Shown here in pieces: positions 12,881 through 25,770 of a stretch of 64,000 nt of DNA. Below the pieces are notes generated by a model. It saw only the letters and a list, made by a program, of their open reading frames with translations. It had not been told where the DNA came from and made no database searches. This stretch comes from Siphonodentalium dalli (lineage: Eukaryota; Mollusca; Scaphopoda; Gadilida; Siphonodentaliidae): NCBI GenBank assembly GCA_032622095.1, contig CP136069.1:89879878-89943877 (forward strand), in the 5' to 3' direction. Position numbers and translations under genes: made by a program. Position 1 is the stretch's first letter; each line of letters opens with the position of its first letter.

Positions 12881-13570
12881 ATATATACACAGGGACGGGT
12901 CTAGAGGGCCTGATTTGGAGATGTGGGACTGTTCATCTTTGGAATTTCCAACTGCACCAAGCCTTGAATCTCACCAAACTCACAAGTTCACAAATTGTGC
13001 TTTAGTCTAACTTTCCTCTCGCAGTAAATCCTCTAGGCGGCCCCGTATTGAGCGATTTACTTTAGATCTGAACCTGTGTCTAAACCTGGAAATTACCCAA
13101 TCCTAACATGTTTAGTGGTCTGACATCAAGCAACTTGAACCCCGATTTGATTCGGTTAAATTAGATAGCTGTTTAACTGACAACGTGGGCGGGACAAGAC
13201 ATAATATTATCGACCGACCATGGTTATGGCCAGGTGTGAGAGAATTTTGAAATCTGAACCCTGAAGATTGCAAAATCCTAGCATACAGCCTTGCCTTAAG
13301 ATTTCCAGTTGTTGGACATTTCCAAACTTGACACACCTCTAAGGTTGAATCATTTCCAACTGATGGCCATTTCAGTCCAATAATTTGGCAAAAAAATAAG
13401 CAAATCTTGGTCTAAAAAGATCACCACTAATAAATTGTCGGAAAATCAAACTACGAGAACAATTTCAACATATTTCAACAATTTCCAACTAATGTCGTGT
13501 CAGGTATGAAATTTCCAGCTTTTGAATATTTTTATTAAAGTTGGGATGAGACACCCCCATCGCCACGGCC
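12881..13570 (+). repeat. Dispersed repeat family D, copy 1
   Basis: Recurrent AATTTCCAACT / TTGGAAATT phrases and a TTGGAATTTCCAACTGCACC block match 49790-50660 on the same strand and 36125-37045 inverted. No coding content. The element class is unknown. Confidence 0.65.
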
Positions 13571-14237
13571 CTGTATACATGGACATGGTGAACGCCCAAA
13601 TAAAATGAAAAACATATTTTATTGTATAATGTGCAAACGGAAAATGTGTCATATTTGATTCGCGATGTTGAAACTTATATATATAATATATAATCAAATC
13701 CGAATGATTATACACCAATTTGTAGATGCGACGAAAAGATCTCAAAACTGACAATGACCATGCGTTTGGCGCAACACTCACTTCGCAGATTGTCTATGAA
13801 CTCAAACAAACCTTTAACAATGTTGTTTAAATATCTTTAAAATTACCAATAGCAATACCTGAAAGTTTGAGTTGGATATTAATAATTTCGGCATTTCCAT
13901 TTCTAAAAAATTTCACTTCACTATACTGCCCAACCATACATCTAGCAGGAAGCGGCTAGATGTTTACAGGTGTGCAGCAATATCATATTCCAGTTTAGTG
14001 AGAACTAAAAGGAAAACTATTAACATGTAAAGCCTTAAGGAGACACATGAATATATGCGTATCTTCGCCGGCGATGTAAACACCCTGCAGTAACTTTCGC
14101 CGGTTAACTGGTTTGCCGCTTAGATCGCTCACCGGCTATGTGTAAACGGAAACTAAGCTGGCGTCTGCCATTGTTTTGCGACTCTCATGTCTGTGTATAG
14201 GCGCGCCCTCAATGTCTCTTGTTGGGTAGTCTGATGC
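13571..14237. other. Unassigned spacer
   Basis: AT-rich. No gene was recognised. The segment 14060-14160 has repeated GCCGG and TGTAAAC motifs. Confidence 0.35.
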
Positions 14238-14445
14238 AAAAATTATGTTGTCATGGAACAGATTCGATATCAGTCATTCTGCTTTTGACTTGAAACATAT
14301 TTTATTTACAAAATATACAAAAGGGATTGGGGCACAATTTTTTGCAACGTATGAAGCCCCTCTCCTAATACAATATTGTAACACACATGTGATCAAGATG
14401 ACGGTACAAACTTATTTACATGGTGAGAAGTTATGGGATATATAG
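14238..14445 (+). repeat. Dispersed repeat family C, intact copy
   Basis: Starts AAATTATGTTGTCATGGAAC and runs through a GAAGCCCCTCTCC block. The same order occurs split at 16211-16258 and 17793-17965, which shows that the second copy was interrupted. Confidence 0.7.
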
Positions 14446-16210
14446 TGTGTAGCGCCTTCCAGAGATGATCCAATATGAGGTTGCTTCTTAGCTGTGAGAA
14501 AATTTGTATTTGAAGAATGTCACTACTTTATTAATTTTGGAATGATTGACATGTGCCAATATATTATCTATTCTTAGTACTTTTATGTTGGTTGTAAAAT
14601 ATAATGGCACACTGCTAACTTTTCCGAGAACATTATACGTAACACCTCATCCCGCGAGAATGTTGAACGTGAAAACGACATATCAACTAGTTTTGCAAAC
14701 AGCAATTCACTCCACCGGGAGGCGTTCGATGTCAAACTGCGATGTGTCGACTCGCAGACAGGAAGACAGTTAATATGGTTTTGTCTATATTTTATACAGT
14801 CGGTTTTCGCAAAATTCAGGAAGCTCCAGTCATGAAAGGGTTCAGGAACTGGTACATAATGGCTAAGAGATATTTGCTCTGTTATGTTTACAATGTTATA
14901 CAGAAACTATTACCCGTCAGAACATCAAAAAGTTCCCAGGTTTTGAATTGGTGCAATATGATCTTCACTGGCGTAGCCAGAGTAGAAATTCGTGGCATGA
15001 TCTAGACAGGATCATATAGAGTCGGCACACACAGCCATGGCACAAGATAAAAATAGATCATATATACTCAATCCTGAGAGCCAGTTCTTGAGTTATAGTG
15101 TTATCTCTAGTGTCCCTGATGTAATATGTTTACCTTTCAAATCGAAAAATTTGTCGTTATTCAGCGAGAATTACTTCACGGAATGTCGTTGAATAGTCGA
15201 TCCTCAATCTGTTATCTTGGAGTATTCTGCAAGGTCAATACGGCTGGTCGTTATCAGACAAGTCTTCTGACACGTTGCATATATACCGCGGAAGTCTATT
15301 ATAAAGGGACATTGTGTTTCATGAAGGACTAACTCGTGTGCATGATATCATGTTATGCACATTATAATCTAAACACGCGTGACACAATCATGTATCCATA
15401 TTAAATCGACCTGTTAGATTATAATCACCTTTCGCACTATAGATTTATATTTAAACCCCAATCATATTTGTCTATAGGTCGCGCAGTATGTTTCCAAACA
15501 ACTCGAGATTTTGATCCCGTAATTCAATATCCACAGCGTAAAATGTCAATTTCTCCTTAATTAAAGGCACGGATGGCCTTCGCGGTGGATATTGTTGTTA
15601 ATTAAAATAGTCGCATCCATTAAAACCGTCATAAACAGAAAGAATATTAAAATATAGACATATTTTGTTCTTATACCAATCATAAAGACCCACAAATAGC
15701 ATGTTATTGTCAAAATCGTACGACTTGTTAGTAAACAAAAGCCATGTTATGAGAAGTACAGTACGCAAATAGTGTGCGATACGCAAAACACTCAACACCA
15801 GGGAGACACCACTAAGTGAACTTTCGTTAAAATTTCCACCATATTGTTTAGAACATACTGATATATCGCTCGCAAATCCTCGCCACTCAAGATTTCGGTG
15901 TTGAATGGGTCACCTTGGATCACTCTCACATATTTCCATATCTCGCTCAATGTATAGACGAAACGCTTCGTAGTCTTAGATATAGGTCGTCTGCTTTAAT
16001 TCGATTCAATAATAACAAATCGAGTTTTCTGGTACTGTACATCATGTCCATTTTACCTAAGCGAAAAAATTAAACCCCTTTATTTTATTAGAATGTTTCA
16101 TAACAGACCCGCCAAAATTGTTATTTATTTCTAAAAGTCCGCCATCTTAGTTTAAAAGTATTTATTCTATGAACTATTACAATATGTGAGATATAACAAA
16201 TACACCTAAA
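14446..16210. other. Mostly featureless spacer with one transposon end
   Basis: The only recognised piece is 14802-14842. It matches one end of the CCCTTTCATGACTGG element family found at 46462 and 47343 (sequence ends CATGAAAGGGTT). The open frames here are short and unrecognised. Confidence 0.4.
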
Positions 16211-17965
16211 AAAATTATGTTGTCATGTAACGGATTCGACATCAAGCATTGTGCTTATATTAGTTTGTTAACTGTCGAACAACCATGCACATGTTAGCAC
16301 AAAGCGAGCGAGATGTGTATTCAACGAACAGAGCGGTCATCATCCACACATGGTATGGACTCCGACTAATAATATGTATTATACTTAACGGTCAGATTGG
16401 TGGATGATGATTTTTTCCAGACATAAGGCGGGTGGGTGGCATTGTCGGGTCAGAGTATATGACAAACATGAGTATATTTCAGTGTTGGAAAAAAATCAGC
16501 ATTACTCATTTTTTTCCAACACTGAAATATACTCATGTTTGTCCTCTATTAACCTTATGTAAACTCTTAGCTACATGACTCTGTCGTTTGGAAAACATTT
16601 AGCTCTATGCAGGTGGTCTTTAAATGGTCTGAGAAATTTTTATATATTTTGCTTGAGACCAAATTTAAATTATTCTAGTATGGGTATAACAGGTATGGAA
16701 TAAGATTGTGTGGCGGTTGACACAGTGAATGTATGTTCCCAATATTATCAACAAACTGTATTTCACATGCAGACATAACTCGATGTTGTCAAGTTTGTGT
16801 TGCTAAATCACTTGATAAAGTGCGTTTGCCTGTAAAACCGAATACAAAACTCCCGAAACAAAAACGACTTAAAGGGATACTGTACCCAAACGTTGTTGTT
16901 GGTTTCTTTAGTCTCTGAATTGTAGAATAAGGTAACCAGATTTCCATTATTTGAAAGTCTGTTGAGTACGAAGTAATGTTATATACGGATTTCAGATTAG
17001 CCGGAATGCGAAAATACCAATTGTCGCTGTCGAGTAATTTTTTGACTGTTTTCAAGCAAATGTATATCAAATAAATGTTATATTATATGCATACTATAGT
17101 CCCAGATACTCATTAAGTTATTGTATAGTCACTATAGTCAGTGAGTGGCTTGAGTTTACGCCAAGTATCAACATAATTTTTATACGATCATGTGTGCCAC
17201 GCTTTGCCCAATCCACTATCCGAGAATTATTTTGATTACGTCTTGTACACGGAAATTCGTAATTTAATTTATGACTCCAGCCATTTATATCAAATTATTA
17301 ACTTTGATTTTGAACGTTTACCGAAAACATCTTCGACTTAAATTACTTATTTTTCTATCTATTATCGATATTAGATCGTTGTTATCACCGGGAATTTACT
17401 GAAAATGGCGTACAGTATACCCCTTTAACCTTTTTGCGTTATTCCGTTTGTGTACTATAATACAACAGTTAAGAACACAGGGCTAACCCTTGATATACCT
17501 TATACGGGACTAACTAAACAATATTATGTTGGCAGTATTGTGTATAGGTATGCTGCAATCAGTCGTTGGACTCAATGATTACAAAATAAATATAAATTAT
17601 ACTTTATACCCCACTTATAATAAAGATTTACAGTTAGGCAATCTACCTTTTATATATGTACGGTGCCCATGACAATGTGTCCAAACTCTTTCAGAGTGAA
17701 ATTGGACAATTTACTTACAACTAAAACTCGATATCGTGGTCAGAATTCATGGGAAGATTATTGGGCAGATTGAAAAATCAAATAGGAGCTGGTACTTGAC
17801 TTGAAACGTATTTTATTTGCAAATAATACAAAAGTGATCGGGCACAAGTTTTTCCAACTTATGAAGCCCCTCTCCCAATACAGTAGATTTAGATACAAAC
17901 TGTTTACAAGATGACAGCTGAACATATTTACATGCATGATTTGTATTTGTTATTTGAACTGGTAT
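16211..17965 (+). repeat. Family C copy split by about 1.54 kb of inserted DNA
   Basis: The first 48 bp of family C end at about 16258 (GTGCTTA) and the rest resumes at about 17793 (TACTTGACTTGAAAC). TA at both junctions is a possible target duplication. The inserted stretch holds the 16461-16543 hairpin and no recognised gene. Confidence 0.5.
16461..16543. repeat. Perfect 36 bp stem hairpin
   Basis: The left arm 16461-16496 starts GACAAACATGAGTATATTTC. The right arm 16508-16543 is its exact complement, around an 11-base spacer (CAGCATTACTC). Perfect pairing suggests a recent foldback rather than a conserved RNA gene. Confidence 0.9.
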
Positions 17966-18012
17966 GAGGGAAGTGTTTATTGAGTAAGTTATATTTGGCG
18001 GCGAATATGATA

Positions 18013-19480
18013 TAGTCCAGGAGATATTGGTCAACCTCTGCACCCCCCCAGGACTTAACTTCACCCCACTAATTTTCTTCCTTAAGGTCTCCTCTAATTT
18101 TGTTCACTTGTTAACAAGAAAAAAAAGTGGCCGCAGAGACTCCAGACAAGATGGCGTCCATCATGGCGGCCATTTTTTTTAAATGCACCAGGTTTCTTTG
18201 ATCGCCGTTATAGTAAAGATGATGTCACATGCTGTCTAGTTTTCCGCTCGATTCGTTATGCTAATATACAACCCTTACAAATTAGCCAAAAATCCGACAC
18301 CAGAATCCAATATGGCGGTCAAGATGGCCGCCGAAATGTGAAAATATGCTATTTTTCTGTCACGTTACCACCTTTCGTTTGTCTCTGTGGGAAAATGTTA
18401 GAATGTTTGCGTCATGTTATACATTTATCATATAGAGGAGTCATTGGCGAATACATGGGGACCATAATATGCATTCATTGCGGGATATTTTTGTCCGATA
18501 TCACGTTTTCCCAAATGCCGGTATCATAGGTCAAAGCCGAATCTCCGTTAATAACGCGATGTTATGATTCGAATCAATGAATGTTATTGCTATTATAACA
18601 ACACCCATGCATATATATTTGCAGGAGATACTCGAGCTAGGATTCCTCTTATACCTGAGTTGAGGAATATTTACCCAAATCCAGAAATAAAAAAAATCGC
18701 TGAAAATCGCTGATTTTAACATCAGTGAGCATTATTGTCATGACAACTCCACACCTGCTTACTATTGTAAGTTGGGAACACTTAGGCGAAGAACTTTCCT
18801 TGTACCATATCCAAATAAAAGTTCCCCAAATCCAAAATGGCGCCCACAATGGCGGACAGATTTTGAAAAATCACCGAAATTCCCTCATATTCACATCATT
18901 GGGCATTATTGTCGAGACAACTCCATCCATGCGTACAGTTGAGTTGGAAATACTGAGTTGAAGTAATTACCTTACATCTCATGCAAGAAATGGTTTTCCA
19001 AATCGAAGATGGCGGCCAAAATGGCGACCGAAATTTGAAAACACGCCTACATTCCTTTACATTCTTAGGATGGGCGTTATTGTTTCGCGATTTCTACCCA
19101 CCATTACATGTTGATATGGAATAGTGACATGAAGTATTCATTAGGGTTTGGCAATTGATACTCACAGCCAAGATCGCTGCTAAATTGGCGGCTAGAAATG
19201 GAAAAGAAATCGATATTTTCACATATTAATTTCAACTTTTTGTCATAATATCGGTATGTATGGACGAAACTGTACACAAACCATCTACTAGTTCAACTTA
19301 AAGGTACCAAAACGCATAACATAGCTCGTATCCTTCTGGAAAGATGAAAAACCACAATTAATATCGCGATGTGGCATTTCGAAATCCAGTCTCCACTTAG
19401 CGCCGATAATGGCCGTAAGGGTAGGTGCGCCAAATAGTTATATCAGAACAATTACCTGATAACATATTCTGATTTGCCAC
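18013..19480 (+). repeat. Family B left outer arm with tandem motif doublets
   Basis: Paired AAnATGGCGGCC-like motifs occur near 18148, 18309, 18833, 19003 and 19172, mostly 160-170 bp apart. Between 18673 and 18680 one doublet present in the right arm (about 22312-22340) has been deleted. Confidence 0.85.
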
Positions 19481-21559
19481 GTCACGTCCATAATTATCTG
19501 GACCAGCTTCCATTTCTTTGTCTGATAAATCTAGGTCGCTCACACCGACAAAGTATTCATCACTTCCTGGGAGTAGGGTCCCTCTAATCATAACGTTTCA
19601 AACAATTCATTTTCCGGTGTCTAGCTTACGATTTTAAATATTTGCTAACTATGATATTTGTGCCTCATCTTGAACTAGGAAGGCATATGACCGATGAGTA
19701 TACAAGCTTACAGAAGGTCATCTCTATGTATGTGTCTCATACCCCATGGGATAACGACATGTACACCTGGCGAACCAGTTAGCTGGTCACTTCTCAATAG
19801 ACGGTTCGTCAACTCACAAACTCAGCGAACGCATTGGCATATGTGGACAACTTCGAATGTTGCTAGCTGTCTCATTCCCTTGGACAGATGTCTATATGCT
19901 AAGGAGAAGACCCTAGTGTACAGATTACCCACACCATTATCCGAAGCAAACTGTATGACGCCCCGCAGTTGTATCGTCGAATATCTCTCAGCAGAGAAGA
20001 ACAATGCTCGCGGTGCTAGTTTGTGGACATGCGCCATGATAGTGGGAATGAAATGGGCCACTCTATACACCACCCCTACACCTGGTGCATGTTTAAGATA
20101 TCGAATGTCATGCATATCGATTTTATTTGGTGTGGTAAGATTGTATTTCCACATCCGTTTCGAAGCCTTTCTGATTCAACTACGTACACTTTTGTCTGGA
20201 TAATACTATGCTAGCCTCCCTCAAAACAGTCGGATGGACTAAATGATAATGTCTTTATAGCATGAATGTATGCGTGTTTTGTTATCCTCTCTCGGGGTTA
20301 GTGTCAGTATGTGGGCGAATTATTCAAGAAAATGTCAGGAACTGTGGTGCATTTATTTCACTATGTATTTAAAGAACAATTTACAGTCTCGATGGCAGTG
20401 GACGTTGGTGGAACGCTACCTTTATGATCATATAGCTTTATATATATAACTTTAGAATATAGTAGTTAATGTCTCATGTAGGAAAATGGTCGCAATGGTG
20501 ATGTTACCAAGAAATCACTTGGTGTACCAACGTTTGTTGAACTGAATGCAAGAGCTCACCAACGTAACATTCCTCTGGATGTTCTTCGCATTGAATATTT
20601 CACCCTTTTGTTGATGGCATTTGTACTTTCTTGAACCATACCACCCAGCGTGAGTATGACATATCAACCAACTATCAAATGTATCGCCTTTAAGACTACA
20701 CCCCAGTCTTGGTGGGGCTTATACAGCAGTAGCCAATGGCATACTCCTGGTCCAGTTGTTTAAGAACGGCTTCCAAACGGATGTGAACATACAATCTTAG
20801 CATACAAGGAAAGCAAAGCCACACATGAGATCCTGTCTGAATCTAAAAGATAACAAAATAAGGGGCGGTGCAGTCATGGTCCATTTTCATTTCCACTATC
20901 GTGACACATACCCACAAACTAGCACCGTGTGTATTGTTATCATCTGCTTGGAACTGTTCGGTGAGACGATTGCTGGACGCCAACAAGCTTGTTCTTATGA
21001 TCATGTTCAAGGAGTTTGGGTATATTATGCATTATGGTCTTCTACGCTTTAGCAGAAATGTATCCGCCAAATGTCGGGCTTTCAACATTCGAAGCCATAT
21101 ACAGAAGTTGTCCGGGTACGTGAGTGCATTAGATGGGTATGTGAATTGATGAACCATTTATTGAGAAGTGGCTGTTTGGGAAAATCACCAGGTGTACACG
21201 TTGATATCCCCATTAGGTCACCAAAGCTGACAATACGCAGATAGATCCTTCTGAAAGCTAGTATACGCATCGACCGAATTCCTTTATAGTGTATCGCACA
21301 AGATGACGCATATACCCCATATGTAGCATCTGTATTATACCATAAGCTATACCACGAATGAAGCTCGCTAAGAATTCCAAGCTTTCGAAACAAACACGTG
21401 AGCTGGACACCGGCATATGTATTGTTTGAAACATTCCGATTAGTGGCACCCTTCTACGAAGAAGAGTAGTGAACTGTTGTTGTGGGTGAGATAGATTAAT
21501 CTGACGAAGAGACGGAAACGAGTCTAGATAATGCTGAATGTGGCAATTCAGAATAAGCT
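19481..21559. other. Diverged inner core of family B
   Basis: Left and right halves are inverted copies. HKLAP-containing stretches occur on the minus strand at about 20020 and the plus strand at about 20920, and GTGTACA(C/T)GT-type blocks at about 19756 and 21190. Stops break all frames. This looks like an old duplicated coding region, but no protein family was recognised. Confidence 0.55.
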
Positions 21560-23014
21560 CAGGTACTGTTGTTTTGATTCTTGGAAGTCATAATATGACT
21601 ATTCGGCGCACCAATATACGGTTACGGCCAGTATGAGCCCTTAGTGGATAATGGATTTTGAAATGCCACATCGCGATTGTGGGTTTTCATCCTTCCAAAA
21701 GACTACGACTTACATTGGAACTAATAGATGGCTTATATTATGTACCGTTTCGTTTATACAAATTAATATTTGAAATTAGTATGTGATAATATCGGCTTCT
21801 TTTCAATTTCTGCCCGCCAGTTTGGCCGCCATATTGACTGTGAGTATCACTTGCCAAACCCTAATGAATAATTCATACATATCAACATGTAATGGTGGGT
21901 AGAAATCGCGAAACAATAACGCCCATCCTAAGAAAGTAAAGGAATGTAGACGTGTTTTCAAATTTCGGTCGCCATTTTGGCCGCCATCTTCGATTTGGAA
22001 AACCATTTCTTGCATGAGATGTAAGGTAATTACTTCAACTCAGTATTTCCAACTCAACTGTACGCATGGATGGAGTTGTCTCGACAATAATGCCCAATGA
22101 TGTGAATATGAGGGAATTTCGGTGATTTTTCAAAATCTGTCCGCTATTGTGGGCGCCATTTTGGATTTGGGGGACTTTTATTTGTATATGGTACAAGGAA
22201 AGTTCTTCGCCTAAGTGTTTCCAACTTACAATAGTAAGCAGGTGTGGAGTTGTCATGATAATAATGCTCACTGATTTTAAAATCAGCGATTTTCAGCGAT
22301 TTTTTATTTCTGGTGGCCATTTTGGCCGCCATCTTGGATTTGGGTAAATATTCCTCAACTCAGGTATAAGAGGAATCCTAGCTCGAGTATCTCCTGCAAA
22401 TATATATGCATGGGTGTTGTTATAATAGCAATAACATTCATTGATTCGAAACATAACATCGCGTTATTAACGGAGATTCGGCTTTGACCTATGATACCGG
22501 CATTTGGGAAAACGTGATATCGGACAAAAATATCCCACAATGAATGCATATTATGGTCCCCATGTATTCGCCAATGACTCCTCTATATGATAAATGTATA
22601 ACATGACGCAAACATTCTAACATTTTCCCACAGAGACAAACGAAAGGTGGTAACGTGACAGAAAAATAGCATATTTTCACATTTCGGCGGCCATCTTGGC
22701 CGCCATATTGGATTCTGGTGTCGGATTTTTGGCTAATTTGTAAGGGTTGTATATTAGCATAACGAATCGAGCGGAAAGCAAGACGGCATGTGACACCATC
22801 TTTACTATAACGGCGATCAAAGAAACCTGGTGCATTTAAAAAAAATGGCCGCCACGATGGACGCCATCTTGTCTGGAGTCTCTGCGGCCACTTTTTTTTC
22901 TTGTTAACAAGTGAAAAAAATTAGAGGAGACCTTAAGGAAGAAAATTAGTGGGGTGAAGTTAAGTCTTGGGGGGGGGGGGGGGGTGCAGAGGTTGACCAA
23001 TATCTCCTGGACTA
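21560..23014 (-). repeat. Family B right outer arm
   Basis: Reverse complement of the left arm with a few substitutions and one extra doublet (GGTGGCCATTTTGGCCGCC at about 22314-22332). A poly-G run at about 22970-22984 stands where the left arm has a short C run (about 18043-18049). Confidence 0.85.
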
Positions 23015-23017
23015 ATA

Positions 23018-24351
23018 GGGTCGAAGTGATACTTATACAAAAGATAGGTTTCCTAACTTATTATTTTATATTTGTAAGTAATTAAAAACAAAGGCATGGC
23101 CTGACTTAGTTATTGTTATGTAGCCTCATCGGCATATATAATATGGCTTTAGCTCCGTAAAACGATTAGCCCTGCGTGAGCTATACAGGTGTGCTACATA
23201 AAGGGAGAAACGCAAATGTAAACACGGAGCTAAACCCATCATGTAGTGCCACCTCATCATTCCAGACATCAAACCGTAGCTTCTATAGCATATACTGACT
23301 GGCTCTGGACCTCCTATCTGTCACCACATTGCTACAAAATACACACATACAATACCATTTCACACCAGGAATGGACCTGAAATTCATCCGATTTTAGCAC
23401 TGGATTAATAACACACTCAAATTATGCTGGGGTTAAAAATTTTGTAATGTTTATGCGTAGTTTGTTTTACAGAACAGAGTACATATATTAATTTGATTGA
23501 AGCAGATTGGGATAGAATTGTTTCACGCAATTTATTTTTATCAATAATCAATAATAATGGTGAAGACTAAAATGGTATGGTATAGGATGCCATATACATT
23601 TAGTGACTTGTAAAATGGATAGTGGAACACTACTTGAAGCAACAGTGAACAACGAATACATTTTGGGATTGTATTCCTAATAAACATTTAGTGAAAAAGT
23701 GTCAAATATGGAATAAGGGGTGTAGGTCCCAAATTTTGCAGAGGAAAATAAAAAAAAATTGCAAGTAGGAGTGCCAAGAACGGATAGAACGTGCAACATT
23801 GAATATTTTTCTGCAAATTGATTAATAGTCAGACCGTGAAAAATTCACAGACAAACCGGTCCCCAGCTGCCGGCATTTTTTTTTTTGTTTTTTTTTGCAG
23901 TCACATTCACGGTACTGTTCTGACAGTGTTAATTGCCGTGTGGATCTCGCGATTCTACGTACAATAGCGGATTGGATGCTATAGCGTTTTTTGTTTTCTC
24001 GTTTTTTTTTTATTCTTCTGTGGAATTCAGCTCAAGGACACGAGCTGCGGGTATACGCTTCGGGTACATGAACGCGGAAAATCAATCATGCGCACATTGA
24101 GATGTATAGTTCAGCGCATTCGTTGTAGTATCAACAACTATACAGATGGGGGGCCATGTCGGGTTTTTCTCGCTGGTATCGGGTGTACCATTGTAGGATC
24201 ATCTACGTCCCGGCATACTAATTATCATGTGCACAATTATTATTACACTCGTGTCAGAATGGTAACATAAATCCATAATAAACACTTATCTGCGTTGCAA
24301 TGCTCACTGGAGAATCGACGAATGGATTATATCTCGGTCTTTTCTATTTAG
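23018..24351 (+). other. Region upstream of RGS coding exon 1
   Basis: Could hold the 5' UTR and promoter. I see T-rich tracts at 23877-23898 and 24003-24012 and a weak inverted pair (CAGACCGTGAA near 23831 with TTCACGGTACTGTTCTG near 23908). No clear TATA or initiator is visible. The open frame at 24088-24270 is unsupported. Confidence 0.35.
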
Positions 24352-24488
24352 ATGGAGAGCCGTGCTTCGGCCTACGAGGTATCCTATAAAGCTCTATTAC
24401 GTGATCGAACTACGCCTTCAGTCCGGAAAACTACTTCTGCGGACTCTGCTATGATGGCAGCTGAAGAAAAATCAAAACCTAAAAACAT
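24352..24488 (+). CDS. RGS: RGS gene, coding exon 1 (N-terminal 45 codons)
   Basis: The exon opens with an ATG directly after a pyrimidine-rich tract ending in AG (24350-24351) and ends at a strong donor, GTGAGT, at 24489. It encodes a polar, basic N-terminus starting MESRASAYEVSY. The exon leaves two bases of a codon, exactly the phase needed by the next exon. The frame upstream of the ATG has a TAG, so this ATG can be the start whether or not a 5' UTR exon is spliced to it. An ATG placed right at a splice acceptor would be neat but also allows the exon to be internal. There is no recognisable domain, so this is the least certain exon of the four. The support is phase, splice sites and position. 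Confidence 0.6.
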
Positions 24489-24659
24489 GTGAGTATATTT
24501 ATCTGCATCGAACATTAATTGCCGCCATGCGGTTAAACTTAAAGGCCTTTTGTGCACAATTGAAAGTGAAATGGCCAATTAACCGTTGGGCGTTGCAAAT
24601 TATGTCGTTTAATGCATATCTGACAGCACAACAGTATGAGGCCGTTCTTCTATTTATTA

Positions 24660-25770
24660 GCTATTTTGTGATATCAATAATTCATTTTGAGATATCACAA
24701 ACTGAATAGATGCTCTCACAAAATCGACTATATGATATCATAAAATTGTAAGCATTTAGTGATATCACATATTCGATTTTATGATATGATATATTAATTT
24801 TGTGAAATCACTTATTCGAATTTGTGAAATCATATATTCATTTTGTGATGTCAATAATTTGGATGCAAAGACTATTTATTGATATCACTAAATGCAGTTA
24901 GTGATATAATAAACTATTCACAAAATCGAATTATTGATATAACTAAATTATTTCTATTTTATGATATCATATTCGATTTTATGATATCTTAAATTAATAT
25001 CACTAATTCGAATATGTTCAGTTTGTGATATCAATAAATACTAATTATTTTATTATATCACATATTCGATGTTATGATATCAATAATGCACGCATTCACG
25101 GGGCGCCGTTCTTATATTTATTACCAATTTAATGATATCACTGAATGAATATATGATACCACAAAATCGAATATATGATACCACAAAATTATTTTAAGAT
25201 GTCACTAATTCCAATTTGTAATATCATAAATAAAAAAAATTTATCACAAAATCGAGTTATCATTATAACAAAATAGTGAGCATTTAGTGATATCAATAAT
25301 TCGATTTTGTGATATCATAAAATTTTGGGGAATTAGTGATATCACATACTGATTTTAAGATATCACAAAATGGAGGTAGTGATATCATAAATTCATTTTG
25401 TGATATCGCAAAATCGAATTACCATAAAATGATTTAATGATATCACAAAATGTTGAAGGAATAGTAGTCCAGCTATGCTATTTTCTATTTATTGATGTCA
25501 CAAAATAAATTAGTGATATCACATATTCAATTTTATGATATCACAAAATCGAATTATTGATATCACTAAATACTTACTATATTGTGATATAAATAATACG
25601 ATTTTTTATATTAAAACATTAATTTACCTTAGCACAAATTGGAATTAGTGATATCTTTAAAACATTTTGTGATATCATTAAATAGTTAAAAATGATATCA
25701 TATATTCGATTTTATGATATGGTATATTAATTTTGTTATATCACATAATTAATTATTTATATCACAAAAT
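24660..25770. repeat. AT-rich satellite built on GATATC palindromes (RGS intron 1)
   Basis: About 1.1 kb of irregular short units, each with a TGATATCA core, alternate AATTCGATTTTGTGATATCA with its complement-like form. The array is self-complementary at many scales. It starts about 170 bp after coding exon 1. Confidence 0.9.

Larger units (their letters stand above)
18013..23014. mobile_element. 5.0 kb palindromic transposon, family B
   Basis: The ends are TAGTCCAGGAGATATTGG and its complement, flanked by ATA on both sides (18010-18012, 23015-23017). The outer 1.5 kb of each arm is nearly identical. For example, a 63-codon frame at 18338-18529 is repeated residue for residue at 22489-22680 on the other strand. 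Inner parts (19480-20200 against 20750-21600) still align in inverted order but are strongly diverged. No transposase was recognised. A 64-codon minus-strand frame at 19397-19591 with an acidic DLDLSDKEMEAG stretch is the only hint of a former protein. Confidence 0.85.

Noticed and set aside
18338-18529. 63-codon frame conserved exactly in both arms of family B as a conserved peptide
   Set aside because: The identity extends through non-coding parts of the arms, so it reflects arm similarity and not protein selection.
19694-20203. 169-codon plus-strand frame in family B
   Set aside because: The opposite strand also has a 110-codon frame and the right arm copy is broken in both. No domain was recognised, so it is probably a shadow of an old coding region.
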